The notes: generated from the sequence alone by a model not told the origin. DNA of 64,000 bases from Bacillus sp. EAC (GCF_002156875.1 NZ_NCSY01000012.1:20805-84804); one strand, 5' to 3'. Counted from the stretch's first letter, positions 1-10,897 are shown. Made by a program: numbers and translations.

Positions 1-1
1 A

Positions 2-1396
2 ATTGTTTCTGTAAATCCTTCAAATCATAAAGAAGTTATCGGAACTGTATCTAAAGCAAGTCGTGAATTAGCTGAAAAAGCTATGCAAATTGCAGATACT
101 ACATTTAATACATGGAAAAAAGTTAAACCTGAAGTTCGTGCTGACATTCTATTCCGCGCTGCTGCAATTATTCGTCGTCGTAAACACGAATTCTCTGCAT
201 TATTAACAAAAGAAGCTGGTAAACCTTGGAATGAAGCAGATGCAGATACTGCAGAAGCAATTGATTTCTTAGAGTTTTATGCTCGTCAAATGCTTCAATT
301 AAAAGATGGTATTCCTGTTGAGAGCCGTCCAGGTGAATATAACCGTTTCAACTATATTCCATTAGGAGTTGGCGTTGTAATCTCTCCTTGGAACTTCCCA
401 TTTGCTATCATGGCTGGGACAACTGTAGCTGCTGTAGTAACAGGTAACACTGTTCTATTAAAACCAGCAAGTACAACTCCAGTAGTTGCATACAAATTCT
501 TAGAAGTATTAGAAGAAGCTGGATTACCTGCAGGAGTAGTAAACTTTGTACCAGGTAGTGGTGCTGAAGTAGGAGATTACTTAGTAGATCACCCTCGTAC
601 TCGTTTCATCAGCTTCACTGGTTCTAAAGAAGTTGGTATTCGTATTTACGAACGTGCTGCAAAAGTTAACCCAGGTCAAATCTGGTTAAAACGTGTTATC
701 GCTGAAATGGGCGGTAAAGATACAATGGTAATTGATAAAGAAGCTGATTTAGAATTAGCTGCTAAATCAATCGTATCTTCTGCATTTGGTTTCTCAGGAC
801 AAAAATGTTCAGCTTGTTCTCGTGCTGTAATTCACCAAGACGTGTATGACCAAGTTCTTGCGCGTGCAATTGAATTAACAAACGAATTAACAGTTGGTAA
901 CCCAGAAGACCGTACGGCTTACATGGGTCCAGTTAATGACCAAGCTGCTTTCAATAAAGTAATGAGCTATGTTCAAATTGGCCGTGAAGAAGGACGTGTA
1001 GTTACTGGTGGAGAAGGAGACGATTCTACTGGTTGGTTCATCAAACCAACAATCGTTGCTGATGTAGCTGAAGATGCTCGTCTAATGAAAGAAGAAATCT
1101 TTGGACCAGTTGTTGCTTTCTGTAAAGCAAAAGACTTCGATCATGCATTAGAAATCGCAAACAACACTGAGTATGGTTTAACAGGTGCTGTTATCTCAAA
1201 TAACCGTGCAAACATCGAAAAAGCACGTGAAGATTTCCACGCTGGAAACCTTTACTTCAACCGTGGATGTACAGGAGCAATCGTTGGATACCAACCATTT
1301 GGTGGATTCAACATGTCAGGTACTGACTCTAAAGCTGGTGGACCAGACTATTTAGTTCTTCACATGCAAGGTAAAACAACTTCAGAAATGCTGTAA
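2..1396 (+). CDS. rocA: 1-pyrroline-5-carboxylate dehydrogenase, 5' end outside window
   Basis: The reading frame is open from base 2, so the gene starts upstream; about 464 residues are visible and the family is about 515 long. It oxidises pyrroline-5-carboxylate (glutamate semialdehyde) to glutamate with NAD+, the last step of proline and arginine breakdown in the cytoplasm. The aldehyde dehydrogenase fold is clear: SPWNFPFA in the cofactor domain, the general-base glutamate in AEMGGKD and the nucleophilic cysteine in GQKCSACSR. The C-terminal [14 protein letters not shown] segment is typical of this subfamily. It makes glutamate, the substrate of the glutamate dehydrogenase at 19.8 kb, but the two are not in one operon. 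A terminator follows. Confidence 0.93.
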   Translation: MVSVNPSNHKEVIGTVSKASRELAEKAMQIADTTFNTWKKVKPEVRADILFRAAAIIRRRKHEFSALLTKEAGKPWNEADADTAEAIDFLEFYARQMLQLKDGIPVESRPGEYNRFNYIPLGVGVVISPWNFPFAIMAGTTVAAVVTGNTVLLKPASTTPVVAYKFLEVLEEAGLPAGVVNFVPGSGAEVGDYLVDHPRTRFISFTGSKEVGIRIYERAAKVNPGQIWLKRVIAEMGGKDTMVIDKEADLELAAKSIVSSAFGFSGQKCSACSRAVIHQDVYDQVLARAIELTNELTVGNPEDRTAYMGPVNDQAAFNKVMSYVQIGREEGRVVTGGEGDDSTGWFIKPTIVADVAEDARLMKEEIFGPVVAFCKAKDFDHALEIANNTEYGLTGAVISNNRANIEKAREDFHAGNLYFNRGCTGAIVGYQPFGGFNMSGTDSKAGGPDYLVLHMQGKTTSEML

Positions 1397-1414
1397 TAAG
1401 CATATGTAAATAAG

Positions 1415-1449
1415 AAAAAGCGTGGTAATTTTATTACCATGCTTTTTTA
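1415..1449 (+). terminator. Rho-independent terminator after rocA
   Basis: A 10-bp stem (GCGTGGTAAT paired with ATTACCATGC, one G-U pair) with a TTT loop is followed by a T run, 24 bases after the rocA stop. Confidence 0.85.
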
Positions 1450-1518
1450 TTTACTCTCGGTGATATTTTAACGTCTTAAATCTGACTTATATTCTCTATC
1501 CCTACCCTTTTTTACGTA

Positions 1519-1527
1519 TGTTATAAT
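1519..1527 (+). promoter_or_regulatory. Extended -10 promoter for the dCMP-deaminase-like gene
   Basis: TGTTATAAT matches an extended -10 element and lies about 37 bases before the preferred start codon. There is no good -35 hexamer, which fits the extended -10 class. Confidence 0.5.
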
Positions 1528-1563
1528 TTTAATTAGACTAAAATGAACAAGGAGAAGGGAATT

Positions 1564-2091
1564 ATGCAAATTTTACAGAGAATTATTCAATTGGTCGATT
1601 CGATTGCATTAGGTACGCGTGATGATTGGGATTCATACTTTTTAGGACAAGCATTTATAACTTCTCTTCGTTCAACATGTGGTAGTAGAAGAGTTGGAGC
1701 AGTTATTGTGTGTGATAATCGAATCATTGCTTCTGGTTATAATGGGTATCCAAAAGGAGCGAAACATTGTATTGATGGCGGATGTCCACGTTTTGTTGCC
1801 CGTGAGAACGGAATAATGGAAAGTGGTAAATATTCCGATGATTTTCCGTGTGATGCATTTCATGCGGAAGAAAATGCTATTTATCAATTAGTACAATCCG
1901 GTATTCAAAAAACCAAAAGCGATGAATGGACAATCTATTGTACAACGGCACCTTGTAGGGCATGTGCTAAAATGATAAATGGAGCGGGAATTACTAGAGT
2001 GGTGTATAACGAAGGTTATCCTGATGATTACTCTCTTGAGTATTTTAGTAAATATGGAATTGAATTAACTAGAATTCAAATTGAAAAGTAG
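1564..2091 (+). CDS. dCMP deaminase-family zinc protein (ComEB-like)
   Basis: A 175-residue member of the cytidine/deoxycytidylate deaminase superfamily. The zinc-site motifs are visible: HAEENAIYQ supplies the histidine and catalytic glutamate, and TTAPCRACAKM supplies the two cysteines. These enzymes hydrolytically deaminate dCMP to dUMP for thymidylate synthesis; ComEB-type members sit in late competence operons, but no competence genes are adjacent here. The frame also has an ATG at 1543, but AAGGAG at 1549-1554 lies inside that extension and is well spaced for the ATG at 1564. The gene is a single unit between rocA and gatC. Substrate assignment (dCMP or another nucleotide) is from family only. 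Confidence 0.8.
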   Translation: MQILQRIIQLVDSIALGTRDDWDSYFLGQAFITSLRSTCGSRRVGAVIVCDNRIIASGYNGYPKGAKHCIDGGCPRFVARENGIMESGKYSDDFPCDAFHAEENAIYQLVQSGIQKTKSDEWTIYCTTAPCRACAKMINGAGITRVVYNEGYPDDYSLEYFSKYGIELTRIQIEK

Positions 2092-2267
2092 AATAAAAGA
2101 ATAATTTAAACAAACGTTTGATTCGGAAAATCCATATGATCATTAGAATAGTCATGTTTGCATGATTATTTTTTAAATGGTTTTATGTGGAATGTTGCCC
2201 GAGACATGGGAAATTTGGTATTATCAGTATATTGTATGTTGTGCGAAATAATATGGAGGTGCATAGA

Positions 2268-2558
2268 ATGTCAAAAATAACAATGGAGCAAGTTAAGCAT
2301 GTTGCTCATTTAGCGCGATTAGCGGTTACTGAAGAAGAAGCAGAGAAATTTGCAAAACAACTTGGAGCAATATTAGATTTTGCTGAACAGTTAGGTGAAC
2401 TTGATACATCGAATGTAAAACCAACTACACATGTATTAAAAATGCGTAATGTTTTACGTAAAGATGAACCAGCAAAAGGTTTACCAATCGAAGAAGTACT
2501 AAAAAATGCACCAGACCACCAAGATGGACAAGTTAAAGTACCGTCAATTTTGGATTAA
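2268..2558 (+). CDS. gatC: Aspartyl/glutamyl-tRNA amidotransferase subunit C
   Basis: This 96-residue protein starts [20 protein letters not shown], the typical GatC amino end, and carries the [11 protein letters not shown] segment that wraps around GatA. GatC stabilises the GatCAB complex, which converts misacylated Glu-tRNA(Gln) and Asp-tRNA(Asn) to the amide forms. The open frame reaches back to 2187, but GGAGG at 2255-2259 and homolog length select the ATG at 2268. It is the first gene of gatCAB; gatA follows after 15 bases. Confidence 0.95.
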   Translation: MSKITMEQVKHVAHLARLAVTEEEAEKFAKQLGAILDFAEQLGELDTSNVKPTTHVLKMRNVLRKDEPAKGLPIEEVLKNAPDHQDGQVKVPSILD

Positions 2559-2573
2559 GGGGGGAATGGAATA

Positions 2574-4028
2574 ATGTCGTTATTTGAATATACGGTTTCA
2601 GAATTACATAAAAAATTAAAGTCAAAAGAGATTAAAGTTGAAGAATTAGTAAATGAATCATATGAAAAAATCTCAGCGGTTGATGGGGAAGTTAAATCAT
2701 TTTTAACTTTAAATGAAGAGCAAGCTCGTCAACAAGCAAAAGCGTTAGATGAAAAAGCATGGGATGAATCACGTGGGATTTTATCTGGAATGCCAATTGG
2801 TGTAAAAGATAACATCGTTACGAAGGGTCTTCGTACAACTTGTGCAAGTAAGATTCTTGAAAACTTTAATCCTATTTATGATGCGACTGTAGTTACTAAA
2901 CTAGCGCAAGCAGAAGCAATTACAATCGGAAAATTAAACATGGATGAATTTGCAATGGGTTCTTCAAATGAAAATTCAGCTTACGGTGGAACGCGTAACC
3001 CTTGGAATACTGATTATGTACCTGGTGGAAGTAGTGGTGGATCTGCAGCATCTGTTGCAGCAGGAGAAGTATTATTCTCATTAGGTTCTGATACTGGTGG
3101 TTCAATTCGTCAACCTGCTTCATTCTGCGGTGTTGTTGGTTTAAAACCGACATATGGTAGAGTATCTCGTTCTGGATTAGTAGCATTTGCATCTTCATTA
3201 GATCAAATTGGACCTATTACTAGAAATGTAGAAGACAATGCGCTATTACTACAAGCTATTTCTGGATTAGATGCAAGCGATTCAACATCTGCTAATGTGG
3301 ACGTTCCTTCATTTGTACAAGCACTTACTGGTGATGTAAAAGGCCTTCGTATTGCTGTGCCAAAAGAATATTTAGGTGAAGGTGTTGGAGAAGAAGCACG
3401 TGCATCTGTAATGGCTGCATTAAACTTATTAGAAAGCTTAGGCGCAACTTGGGAAGAAGTTTCATTACCTCACTCTAAATACGCTTTAGCAACATACTAT
3501 TTACTATCTTCATCTGAAGCTTCTGCTAACCTAGCACGTTTTGATGGTATTCGTTATGGTCACCGTGCAGATGATGTTGAAAATCTAATTGATCTTTACA
3601 AAAAGACAAGAGCTGAAGGCTTTGGTGATGAAGTAAAACGTCGTATTATGCTTGGAACATATGCTTTAAGTTCTGGTTATTATGATGCTTACTACAAAAA
3701 GGCGCAACAAGTTCGTACTTTAATCAAAGAAGATTTTGAGAAAGTATTTGAAAATTATGATGTGATTATTGGACCAACTACTCCAACACCTGCATTTAAA
3801 GTAGGAGAAAAAGTAAGTGATCCAATTACAATGTACGCAAATGATATTTTAACAATTCCAATTAACTTAGCGGGAGTTCCTGCTATTTCGATTCCATGTG
3901 GTTTCCATAATGGCTTGCCATTAGGCTTACAAATTATCGGTAAACATTTTGATGAGTCAACTATATACAGAGTTGCACATGCTTATGAGCAAGCAACTGA
4001 TTTTACAAAGCAAAGACCACAACTGTAA
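2574..4028 (+). CDS. gatA: Aspartyl/glutamyl-tRNA amidotransferase subunit A
   Basis: GatA is the glutaminase subunit of GatCAB; it releases ammonia from glutamine and channels it to GatB. The 484 residues carry the amidase signature, with the Lys-Ser-Ser triad at about K78 (GMPIGVKDN), S153 ([10 protein letters not shown]) and S177 (DTGGSIRQ). Length matches the family. A GGGGGGAA ribosome site precedes the ATG, and gatB follows after 16 bases, so the three subunits are co-transcribed. Confidence 0.96.
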   Translation: MSLFEYTVSELHKKLKSKEIKVEELVNESYEKISAVDGEVKSFLTLNEEQARQQAKALDEKAWDESRGILSGMPIGVKDNIVTKGLRTTCASKILENFNPIYDATVVTKLAQAEAITIGKLNMDEFAMGSSNENSAYGGTRNPWNTDYVPGGSSGGSAASVAAGEVLFSLGSDTGGSIRQPASFCGVVGLKPTYGRVSRSGLVAFASSLDQIGPITRNVEDNALLLQAISGLDASDSTSANVDVPSFVQALTGDVKGLRIAVPKEYLGEGVGEEARASVMAALNLLESLGATWEEVSLPHSKYALATYYLLSSSEASANLARFDGIRYGHRADDVENLIDLYKKTRAEGFGDEVKRRIMLGTYALSSGYYDAYYKKAQQVRTLIKEDFEKVFENYDVIIGPTTPTPAFKVGEKVSDPITMYANDILTIPINLAGVPAISIPCGFHNGLPLGLQIIGKHFDESTIYRVAHAYEQATDFTKQRPQL

Positions 4029-4044
4029 GGAGGTGCTTAGAAAG

Positions 4045-5475
4045 ATGAATTTTGAAACGATTATCGGTTTAGAAGTACACGTTGAATTAAAAACAAAATC
4101 AAAAATCTTCTCACCAAGCCCTAATGCGTTTGGTGCAGACCCAAATACAAACACTGGTGTAATTGATCTTGGATATCCGGGAGTATTACCAGTATTAAAT
4201 GAAGAAGCTGTAAACTTTGGTATGAAAGCTGCAATGGCATTAAATTGTGAAATTGCAACTGAGACGAAATTTGACCGTAAAAACTACTTTTATCCTGACA
4301 ATCCAAAGGCATATCAAATTTCACAATTCGATAAGCCGATTGGTGAGAATGGATGGATTGAAATTGAAGTGGGCGGTAAAAAGAAGCGTATCGGAATCAC
4401 TCGTGTACATTTAGAGGAAGATGCAGGGAAATTAAATCATACTGATGAAGGCTATTCTTTAGTTGACTTTAACCGCCAAGGAACACCATTAATTGAGATC
4501 GTTTCTGAACCAGATATGCGTACACCTGAAGAAGCATATGCATATCTAGAAAAGTTAAAATCAATTATTCAATTTACTGGAGTTTCTGATGTGAAAATGG
4601 AAGAAGGCTCACTTCGATGTGATGCAAATATTTCATTACGACCATTTGGACAAGAAGAATTTGGTACGAAAGCCGAGTTAAAGAACTTAAACTCATTTGC
4701 ATTCGTTCAAAAAGGTCTTGAACATGAGCAAGTACGTCAAGAAAAAGTATTATTATCTGGTGGAATCATTCAACAAGAAACTAGACGTTATGATGAAACA
4801 ACAAAAACAACTCTCTTAATGCGTGTAAAAGAAGGATCAGACGATTATCGTTACTTCCCAGAACCAGATTTAGTTGAGTTATATATCGATGATGAGTGGA
4901 AAGAACGCGTACGTCAAAGTATTCCTGAACTTCCAGATGCTCGTCAAAAGCGTTATGTTGAGCAATTAGGCTTACCTGCATATGATGCGATGGTATTAAC
5001 ACTTACAAAAGAAATGTCTGATTTCTTTGACGCAACTGTAAATAATGGCGCAGACGCAAAATTAACTTCAAACTGGTTAATGGGTGAAGTGTCGGCATAC
5101 TTAAACAAATCACAAAAAGAGTTACGTGATGTAGAATTAACACCAGAAAACTTAGCGAGTATGGTTAAGCTTATTGCAGATGGAACAATTTCATCTAAGA
5201 TTGCGAAAAAAGTATTCACTGAACTAATTGAAAAAGGTGGAGATGCAAACGAAATCGTTAAATCTCAAGGGTTAGTTCAACTTTCTGACGAAGGCACACT
5301 TCGTAAAATTGTTACCGAGACATTAGATGCAAATCCACAATCAATTGAAGACTTTAAAAATGGTAAGGACCGTGCGATTGGATATCTTGTTGGTCAGATG
5401 ATGAAAGCAACAAAAGGCCAAGCAAATCCTCCATTATTAAATAAGATATTAATGGAAGAAATTCAAAAACGATAA
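4045..5475 (+). CDS. gatB: Aspartyl/glutamyl-tRNA amidotransferase subunit B
   Basis: GatB binds misacylated tRNA and phosphorylates the side-chain carboxylate before amidation. The 476-residue product begins [20 protein letters not shown] and contains the [16 protein letters not shown] and YRYFPEPDL motifs, with the helical YqeY-like tail at the C-terminus. The open frame extends upstream into gatA, but AAGGAGGTG at 4028-4036 is spaced for the ATG at 4045. Last gene of the gatCAB operon; a strong terminator follows. Confidence 0.96.
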   Translation: MNFETIIGLEVHVELKTKSKIFSPSPNAFGADPNTNTGVIDLGYPGVLPVLNEEAVNFGMKAAMALNCEIATETKFDRKNYFYPDNPKAYQISQFDKPIGENGWIEIEVGGKKKRIGITRVHLEEDAGKLNHTDEGYSLVDFNRQGTPLIEIVSEPDMRTPEEAYAYLEKLKSIIQFTGVSDVKMEEGSLRCDANISLRPFGQEEFGTKAELKNLNSFAFVQKGLEHEQVRQEKVLLSGGIIQQETRRYDETTKTTLLMRVKEGSDDYRYFPEPDLVELYIDDEWKERVRQSIPELPDARQKRYVEQLGLPAYDAMVLTLTKEMSDFFDATVNNGADAKLTSNWLMGEVSAYLNKSQKELRDVELTPENLASMVKLIADGTISSKIAKKVFTELIEKGGDANEIVKSQGLVQLSDEGTLRKIVTETLDANPQSIEDFKNGKDRAIGYLVGQMMKATKGQANPPLLNKILMEEIQKR

Positions 5476-5489
5476 ATTTCTTTTATAAT

Positions 5490-5524
5490 AAAAAGCTACG
5501 AGCCTCGGCTCGTAGTTTTTATTT
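5490..5524. terminator. Bidirectional terminator between gatB and the FNT gene
   Basis: CTACGAGC and GCTCGTAG form a GC-rich stem with A and T runs on both sides, so it can end gatB transcripts and transcripts of the opposing gene at 5629. Confidence 0.85.
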
Positions 5525-5628
5525 TTCTATATTCATTCACTTAAAGAAGTTGAATACATGATTCATATTGTAGCGATATTGAGGAGAGTCCAACCCCTTA
5601 TTTATTGGATGAATTGATTCTAGTAAGT

Positions 5629-6426
5629 TTATTTATGACTCTTTTCATCAGTGTCTAGGAATGGTTTATTAACGTAATAGTAAAAACAAGCCATTAAAAC
5701 ACTTCCGCCTATAATATTTCCAATCGTGACAGGGACTAAATTATGTATGACTCCGTTATAAGAAATTGTTTCAGGATGTTTTATAACTAAAGCAATTGCG
5801 AAAGTACACATATTAGCAATACTATGTTCGTAACCAGATACGAAAAAGCAAAAAACGAGTAATAGCATCGTTACTATTTTAGCTAGGTCATCTTTTAATG
5901 CCATAGGGATAAAGAATGCCAAACAAACTAACCAGTTACAAAGAATTCCTCTGAAAAAAAGCTGAGCAGTTGGAACATGCATTTTTTTATCAACAACACT
6001 TAGTAAGAATCCACTTACTGCAGGGTCATCGTATAGCGCAGTTAAATAAATTAATAGTGCAAAACAAATAGCTCCAAGAATGTTTCCAACGTATGTCATA
6101 CACCATAAAATAAAAACCTCGGACCATTTCATCTTTTTTCTCATAGCTGTGTATGTAAAATAAAATGTATTCCCTGTAAAAAGATCGGCACCCCCATAGG
6201 CGATGAGCAAGATAGCAACACCGAATGTAATTGCGGCCATAGGATAAGCAAATGGAGAATGCTCTGCATAAAAGTAGTTGCCAGATTTAAAGGCAACAAT
6301 TACCCCAAATCCAATAAACATACTTGCCATCATGGCTCTTAACATATAGCGAATAACACTTTCACGATATACTTTTAATTTTTTAAAAGCTAGATATTCT
6401 ACTTGCTCTAAAGGTTTATTTTCCAT
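5629..6426 (-). CDS. Formate/nitrite transporter (FNT) family channel
   Basis: A hydrophobic 265-residue protein with about six membrane helices, of the pentameric FNT channel family (formate, nitrite, or similar small anions; YrhG-like in length). Family features include the FTGNTFYF segment and the repeated glycine-rich half-helices around FGVAILLIAYGGADLFTGN and VTIGNIIGGSVLM. The open frame starts 16 codons earlier, but AAAGGGA before the inner ATG supports the shorter form, which matches homolog length. It is a single gene, inserted between gatB and dagK and opposite to both. Which anion it carries cannot be told from sequence. Confidence 0.85.
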   Translation of the reverse strand: MENKPLEQVEYLAFKKLKVYRESVIRYMLRAMMASMFIGFGVIVAFKSGNYFYAEHSPFAYPMAAITFGVAILLIAYGGADLFTGNTFYFTYTAMRKKMKWSEVFILWCMTYVGNILGAICFALLIYLTALYDDPAVSGFLLSVVDKKMHVPTAQLFFRGILCNWLVCLAFFIPMALKDDLAKIVTMLLLVFCFFVSGYEHSIANMCTFAIALVIKHPETISYNGVIHNLVPVTIGNIIGGSVLMACFYYYVNKPFLDTDEKSHK

Positions 6427-6697
6427 TTCTACCAATCCCTTTACCGTTTTAATAATCTTAAGCGAGATTTCCATTTCTATTTAATAAAATCCATCAGTAT
6501 TAACTTGTTCATTACCCGCGAAAAATATTGCCATGATCCAAATTTTAAAAATTGTATAGAATGTATTAATCAAATTTTTGGGTTTGAATTAGAACTAGAA
6601 AGGCAAAAATAAATTAGTAAATGGAAAAAGTTTACTACAAAAACGTTTTAGGTTACGATAGAGGGTAGAGGATTTAAATAAAAAAGTAGGATGGTTA

Positions 6698-7582
6698 ATG
6701 ATGAGACGTGCTAGAATTATCTACAACCCTACATCTGGTCGTGAAATTTTTAAGAAAAAGCTTCCTGAAGTGTTGCAAAGGTTTGAACAAGCTGGCTATG
6801 AAACTTCTTGTCATGCAACAACTGGCGCAGGTGATGCGACAATCGCTGCAAGATACGCGTGCGAAAGAAAGTTTGATTTAGTAGTAGCCTGTGGTGGGGA
6901 TGGAACACTCAATGAAGTCATTAGTGGTTTAGCAGAACAAGAGTATCGACCAAAGCTAGGACTAATCCCTGTTGGGACAACAAATGATTTTGCAAGAGCA
7001 ATTGGAGTAAATGTTTCAATTTTGGAGGCAGCTGAAGTTATCACTAAAGGTAATACTGTTCCTTTGGATATCGGAAGAGTGAATGATAAATATTTTGTTA
7101 ATATTTTAGCTGCTGGTAAGATAACAGAATTAACATATGATGTTCCCAGTAAATTAAAGACTGTGTTAGGTCAACTGGCATATTATTTAAAAGGGATCGA
7201 AATGTTACCAAGAGTTAAACCCACACATTTAAAAATTGAGTATGATGGGAAAGTATTTGATGAAGAAGCATTGTTATTTTTATTATCAAATACAAACTCA
7301 GTAGGTGGTTTCGAAAAGATAGCACCTGAAGCAAGCATAAATGATGGGCAGTTCGATTTGCTTGTTTTAAAAAAATCAAATATAGCAGAGATCATTCGAA
7401 TATGTTCTCAATTATTACGTGGGCAGCATGTCCATAATGACCATGTTCTTTATACAAGAGCTAGTCATTTGAAATTTACATCTGATGAAAAGCTACTTTT
7501 AAATATTGACGGTGAATATGGTGGAGATACACCTTGTACGGTTGATATGCTTTATAATCATTTAGAAATTTTTGTACCATAA
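6698..7582 (+). CDS. dagK: Diacylglycerol kinase
   Basis: A 294-residue soluble lipid kinase of the DagK/YerQ type that phosphorylates diacylglycerol released in lipoteichoic acid synthesis, returning it to phosphatidic acid. The nucleotide motif GGDGTLNEV is present, and the amino end RARIIYNPTSGRE is highly typical. Two ATG codons are in tandem; the second (6701) would equally fit homologs and the AGG at 6688-6690. Its position between gatCAB and rlmCD is conserved in Bacillus. A terminator follows. Confidence 0.93.
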   Translation: MMRRARIIYNPTSGREIFKKKLPEVLQRFEQAGYETSCHATTGAGDATIAARYACERKFDLVVACGGDGTLNEVISGLAEQEYRPKLGLIPVGTTNDFARAIGVNVSILEAAEVITKGNTVPLDIGRVNDKYFVNILAAGKITELTYDVPSKLKTVLGQLAYYLKGIEMLPRVKPTHLKIEYDGKVFDEEALLFLLSNTNSVGGFEKIAPEASINDGQFDLLVLKKSNIAEIIRICSQLLRGQHVHNDHVLYTRASHLKFTSDEKLLLNIDGEYGGDTPCTVDMLYNHLEIFVP

Positions 7583-7596
7583 GAAAATATTAGAAA

Positions 7597-7632
7597 AAAT
7601 AACCACGGTAGCAACGTGGTTATTTGTTTTGT
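7597..7632 (+). terminator. Terminator after dagK
   Basis: AATAACCACG pairs with CGTGGTTATT around a 7-base loop and is followed by TTGTTTT. Confidence 0.75.
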
Positions 7633-7682
7633 ATTATATTAAAATAGATAATGGAAAAAAGTTTGAAAGGTAGGTAAGGGAC

Positions 7683-9065
7683 TTGTCGAAAAGAGTGTTA
7701 CCTGTAGAAAAAAATGAATTTAAAGAAGTTGAATTTATAGATTTAACTCATGAAGGGCATGGAGTGGCAAAAGTTGAGGGGTATCCAATTTTTGTACCTA
7801 ATGCTCTTCCTGGAGAGAAAGCAACAATAAAAGTACTGAAAACAAGTAAAGGGTATGCATTTGGGAAAATTGTTGAATTCCACAAAGAAAGCGAAGTTCG
7901 AGTAGAACCAATATGTTCTATTTATAATCAATGTGGTGGTTGCCAAACTCAGCATATGACATATGAAGGACAATTAGAAGCAAAATATAAACAAGTAGTA
8001 GAGGTCGTTAAACGAATTGGAAAGCTTGATGACGTAGCGATCCATCCAGTTCTAGGAATGGAAAATCCTTGGAGTTACAGAAATAAGGCGCAAGTTCCTG
8101 TAGGGGAACTTGAAGGTGGACTAGTTGTTGGTTTTTATCAAAAAAGAAGCCATGAAATTATACCGATGAACGAATGTTTTATTCAAGGAAAAGAAAATGA
8201 TGAAATGATTCAAGGTGTTAAAGATATTTGTGATGAATTAAAAATCAGTCCTTATGATGAATTAACCCATAAAGGAATTCTACGACATATCATGGCTCGC
8301 TATGGATATTTTACAAATGAATCCATGCTAGTCCTAGTTACAAATAAAGTTAATTTTTCTCAGAAAGAAGAACTTGTAGCTAGAATCGTTAAAAAATATC
8401 CTTCGATTACAAGTATCATCCAAAATGTAAACAATGAAAAGACAAATGTAATTTTAGGTAATCAAACGTTTGTTTTATATGGTACTGAAACGATAAAAGA
8501 TAAAATTGGGAATATTACGTTTGAAATTTCTGCTCGTTCATTCTATCAAGTGAATCCTACGCAAACAAAAGTGTTATATGATAAAGCACTTGAATACGCA
8601 AACTTAAGTGGGGATGAAACGGTCATAGATGCTTATTGCGGAATTGGCTCAATCTCGCTATTTTTAGCCCAAAAGGCTAAAAAAGTTTATGGGGTTGAAA
8701 TTGTACCTGAAGCGATTGAGGATGCAAAAAGAAATGCGATGATCAATGAGATGACAAACGTGGAATTCGAAGTTGGTAAAGCGGAAGAAGTCATTCCTAA
8801 TTGGTATAAGCAAGGGATTAATGCAGAAGTATTAGTAGTAGATCCGCCACGAAAAGGCTGTGATGAGGCTTTATTAAATACAATCATTGACATGAAACCA
8901 AGTAAAGTAGTTTATGTATCATGCAATCCGTCAACCTTAGCAAGAGATTTACGTGTCCTTGAGGATGGTGGATATAAAACAGTGGAAATTCAACCTGTTG
9001 ATATGTTTCCGCATACTAGTCATGTTGAAGCGGTCGCAAAACTTATACTAAAAGAAGGCAACTGA
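7683..9065 (+). CDS. rlmCD: 23S rRNA (uracil-5-)-methyltransferase, RlmCD/RumA family
   Basis: A 460-residue TrmA-superfamily enzyme that makes 5-methyluridine in 23S rRNA (U747 and U1939 in the Bacillus bifunctional enzyme). An N-terminal TRAM domain is followed by iron-sulfur cysteines in [10 protein letters not shown] plus the later NECF, the SAM-binding [14 protein letters not shown], and the catalytic [13 protein letters not shown]. The start is a TTG preceded by GGTAGGTAAGGG; no upstream ATG fits. Whether it acts at one or both uridines cannot be read from sequence. The stop codon lies inside the following hairpin. Confidence 0.92.
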   Translation: MSKRVLPVEKNEFKEVEFIDLTHEGHGVAKVEGYPIFVPNALPGEKATIKVLKTSKGYAFGKIVEFHKESEVRVEPICSIYNQCGGCQTQHMTYEGQLEAKYKQVVEVVKRIGKLDDVAIHPVLGMENPWSYRNKAQVPVGELEGGLVVGFYQKRSHEIIPMNECFIQGKENDEMIQGVKDICDELKISPYDELTHKGILRHIMARYGYFTNESMLVLVTNKVNFSQKEELVARIVKKYPSITSIIQNVNNEKTNVILGNQTFVLYGTETIKDKIGNITFEISARSFYQVNPTQTKVLYDKALEYANLSGDETVIDAYCGIGSISLFLAQKAKKVYGVEIVPEAIEDAKRNAMINEMTNVEFEVGKAEEVIPNWYKQGINAEVLVVDPPRKGCDEALLNTIIDMKPSKVVYVSCNPSTLARDLRVLEDGGYKTVEIQPVDMFPHTSHVEAVAKLILKEGN

Positions 9066-9092
9066 CCCCTATGGGAGTTGCCTTCTCATGTT
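9053..9092 (+). terminator. Hairpin overlapping the rlmCD stop codon
   Basis: AGAAGGCAACT (9053-9063) pairs with AGTTGCCTTCT (9076-9086). The T tract is poor, so termination may be weak. A closely related hairpin follows the next gene. Confidence 0.55.
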
Positions 9093-9417
9093 TCTTGTAA
9101 TAGATTAACAAAGCTGTAATTGATATGAATGGTTCAAATTGGCTGACAGGTTATTTCTTAACTAATGAGTTAAGAGTTTTGAGGGGTTAAATCTTTGAGG
9201 TTTGGAAAGTTACCTAGGTTTTCTTAAATGGTGACTTAGTTAAAATAAACATTGCCGATTTTCACAATAATATTTTACAAATTATAAATGTCCAAATGTA
9301 CTTGTATTTGATAATAAGTTTATGCATGATATAAGTGTAAAAGAAATAGAATATTTGCCTTATGTCTTTGACAGAGTGTTTGAAGTTGTAACCATAGTGA
9401 GAGGATTTGAGTTTGAA
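9087..9417 (+). other. Intergenic region before the dus gene
   Basis: No gene recognised. It contains a second terminator-like stem (TCTTAACT at 9156-9163 with AGTTAAGA at 9168-9175, then TTTT). The open frame that starts at 9322 is judged to be untranslated 5' sequence of the next gene. Confidence 0.5.
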
Positions 9418-10380
9418 ATGATAGATAATTTTTGGCGTGAATTACCACGACCTTTTTTTGTACTTGCACCAATGGAAGATGTGACAGATGTTGTTTTTCG
9501 TCACGTAGTAAGTGAAGCCGGTCGACCGGATGTATTTTTCACAGAGTTTACAAACTCGGATAGCTATTGCCATCCAGAAGGTATGAAAAGTGTACGTGGC
9601 CGTTTGATTTTTACAGAAGATGAACAGCCAATGGTGGCACATATTTGGGGGGATAATCCTGATTATTTCCGTCAAATGAGTATTGGCATGGCAGAGCTAG
9701 GATTTAAAGGCATCGATATTAATATGGGCTGCCCTGTACCGAATGTGGCATCGAGAGGGAAAGGAAGTGGCCTTATTCTTCGTCCAGACGTTGCGGCAGA
9801 GCTTATTCAAGCAGCAAAAGCGGGCGGATTACCTGTTAGCGTGAAAACACGACTTGGCTTTAAAGATGTAAATGAGTGGGAGGAGTGGCTAACGCATATT
9901 TTAAAACAGGATATTGCGAACCTTTCTATTCATTTACGTACACGAGAGGAAATGAGCCAAGTAGATGCGCATTGGGAGCTAATTCCGGAAATAAAAAAAT
10001 TACGTGACCGTATAGCACCAAATACGCTACTAACAATCAATGGAGACATTCCTGACCGTCAAACTGGGCTACAGCTTGCTGAACAATATGGTATTGATGG
10101 TGTTATGATCGGGCGGGGTATATTTAAAAATCCTTTTGCTTTTGAAAAAGAGCCAAAAGAGCATAGCAGTAAAGAATATCTTGATCTTTTAAGACTTCAG
10201 CTTGATCTTCAAGATCAATATGCGGAAGTACTGCCACGTTCTATCACAGGGCTTCATCGCTTTTTCAAAATTTATGTCAAAGGATTCCGTGGAGCTGGTG
10301 AATTAAGAAATCAATTGATGAACACGAAATCAACAGATGAAGTGCGTGCATTGCTTGATAACTTTGAAAAAGAATATTGA
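9418..10380 (+). CDS. tRNA-dihydrouridine synthase family protein
   Basis: A 320-residue flavoprotein of the Dus family, which reduces specific tRNA uridines to dihydrouridine with NADPH and FMN. The FMN barrel is evident: [11 protein letters not shown] at the amino end, [14 protein letters not shown] with the family cysteine, SVKTRLGF, and [16 protein letters not shown] at the phosphate site. A longer frame starts at 9322, but the preceding GAGAGGA and the family start select 9418. Base composition looks a little richer in G+C than neighbouring genes, and it is flanked by two similar hairpins, which hints at a separate origin. It is not the usual DusB gene context. Confidence 0.88.
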   Translation: MIDNFWRELPRPFFVLAPMEDVTDVVFRHVVSEAGRPDVFFTEFTNSDSYCHPEGMKSVRGRLIFTEDEQPMVAHIWGDNPDYFRQMSIGMAELGFKGIDINMGCPVPNVASRGKGSGLILRPDVAAELIQAAKAGGLPVSVKTRLGFKDVNEWEEWLTHILKQDIANLSIHLRTREEMSQVDAHWELIPEIKKLRDRIAPNTLLTINGDIPDRQTGLQLAEQYGIDGVMIGRGIFKNPFAFEKEPKEHSSKEYLDLLRLQLDLQDQYAEVLPRSITGLHRFFKIYVKGFRGAGELRNQLMNTKSTDEVRALLDNFEKEY

Positions 10381-10385
10381 TGGAC

Positions 10386-10425
10386 AGAAGGCAACGTTCC
10401 TATTTGGGTTCGTTGCCTTTACAAT
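10386..10425 (+). terminator. Hairpin after the dus gene
   Basis: AAGGCAACG (10388-10396) pairs with CGTTGCCTT (10411-10419). The arms and loop resemble the hairpin at 9053-9086; the T tract is weak. Confidence 0.55.
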
Positions 10426-10690
10426 TCTTTTAACGGGTTTGCAAATTTGTAGTGTAAATCAATGCTATCTTCAATTCGATATGCCATTTTCTTTGCAAAA
10501 GTATGGAGCATTTTGTTTGTAAGCTCTTTTAGCGACAAGAATTCATTTAAAGCGGTATAGTCTTCTTTAACATCTGTAATATAACGGAATCCATACAATA
10601 GTGAAGTAATGTAATACTTCCTCTTTTAATTCAGTAAGAACTTGAATTTCCGTCTATCATCTTCTAATTCCAATAAAATTCCCTACCTAC
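10419..10690 (-). pseudogene. Decayed gene of unknown family
   Basis: On the minus strand a frame ending at 10419 reads through segments such as GFRYITDVKEDYTALNEF and KELTNKMLHTFAKKMAYRIE with normal codon use. Upstream of about 10610 the coherent text moves to other frames (EIQVLTELKEEVLHYF, then ILLELEDDRR), so at least two frameshifts are needed. No start codon or ribosome site joins the pieces. The family was not recognised. Confidence 0.45.
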
Positions 10691-10736
10691 ACGCGTTAGA
10701 AATGTTTTCCAAAAATTATTAAGTTAAATCTCAACC

Positions 10737-10897
10737 TTGAGCATTAAAAAAGGAACCCTTAGCACATTTTTTAAACGAGTAACTGTTTTACTAAGCGATG
10801 GATGAACGACTTAAAGGACTTCGGCAGCTTTTGCTATAAGCTCAACCGTTGCGAGAGTTTAAAAATGGTGTAGTTGAAGAGTTTCTATTTTCTTAAA
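10737..10897 (-). pseudogene. Remnant of a LysR-family regulator, DNA-binding domain
   Basis: One minus-strand frame reads KKIETLQLHHF, stop, TLATVELIAKAAEVL, stop, VVHPSLSKTVTRLKNVLRV. This follows the winged-helix amino end of LysR-type regulators (LxxF-TVaE-AAxxL-xVxQPSLSKxIxRLE). Two in-frame stops and loss of the effector domain show it is dead. It points away from the aldehyde-dehydrogenase fossil at 11023, the usual LysR/target arrangement. Confidence 0.7.

Noticed and set aside
10337..10522. 61-codon plus-strand frame overlapping the dus end
   Set aside because: It crosses the post-dus hairpin and lies antisense to a better coding remnant.
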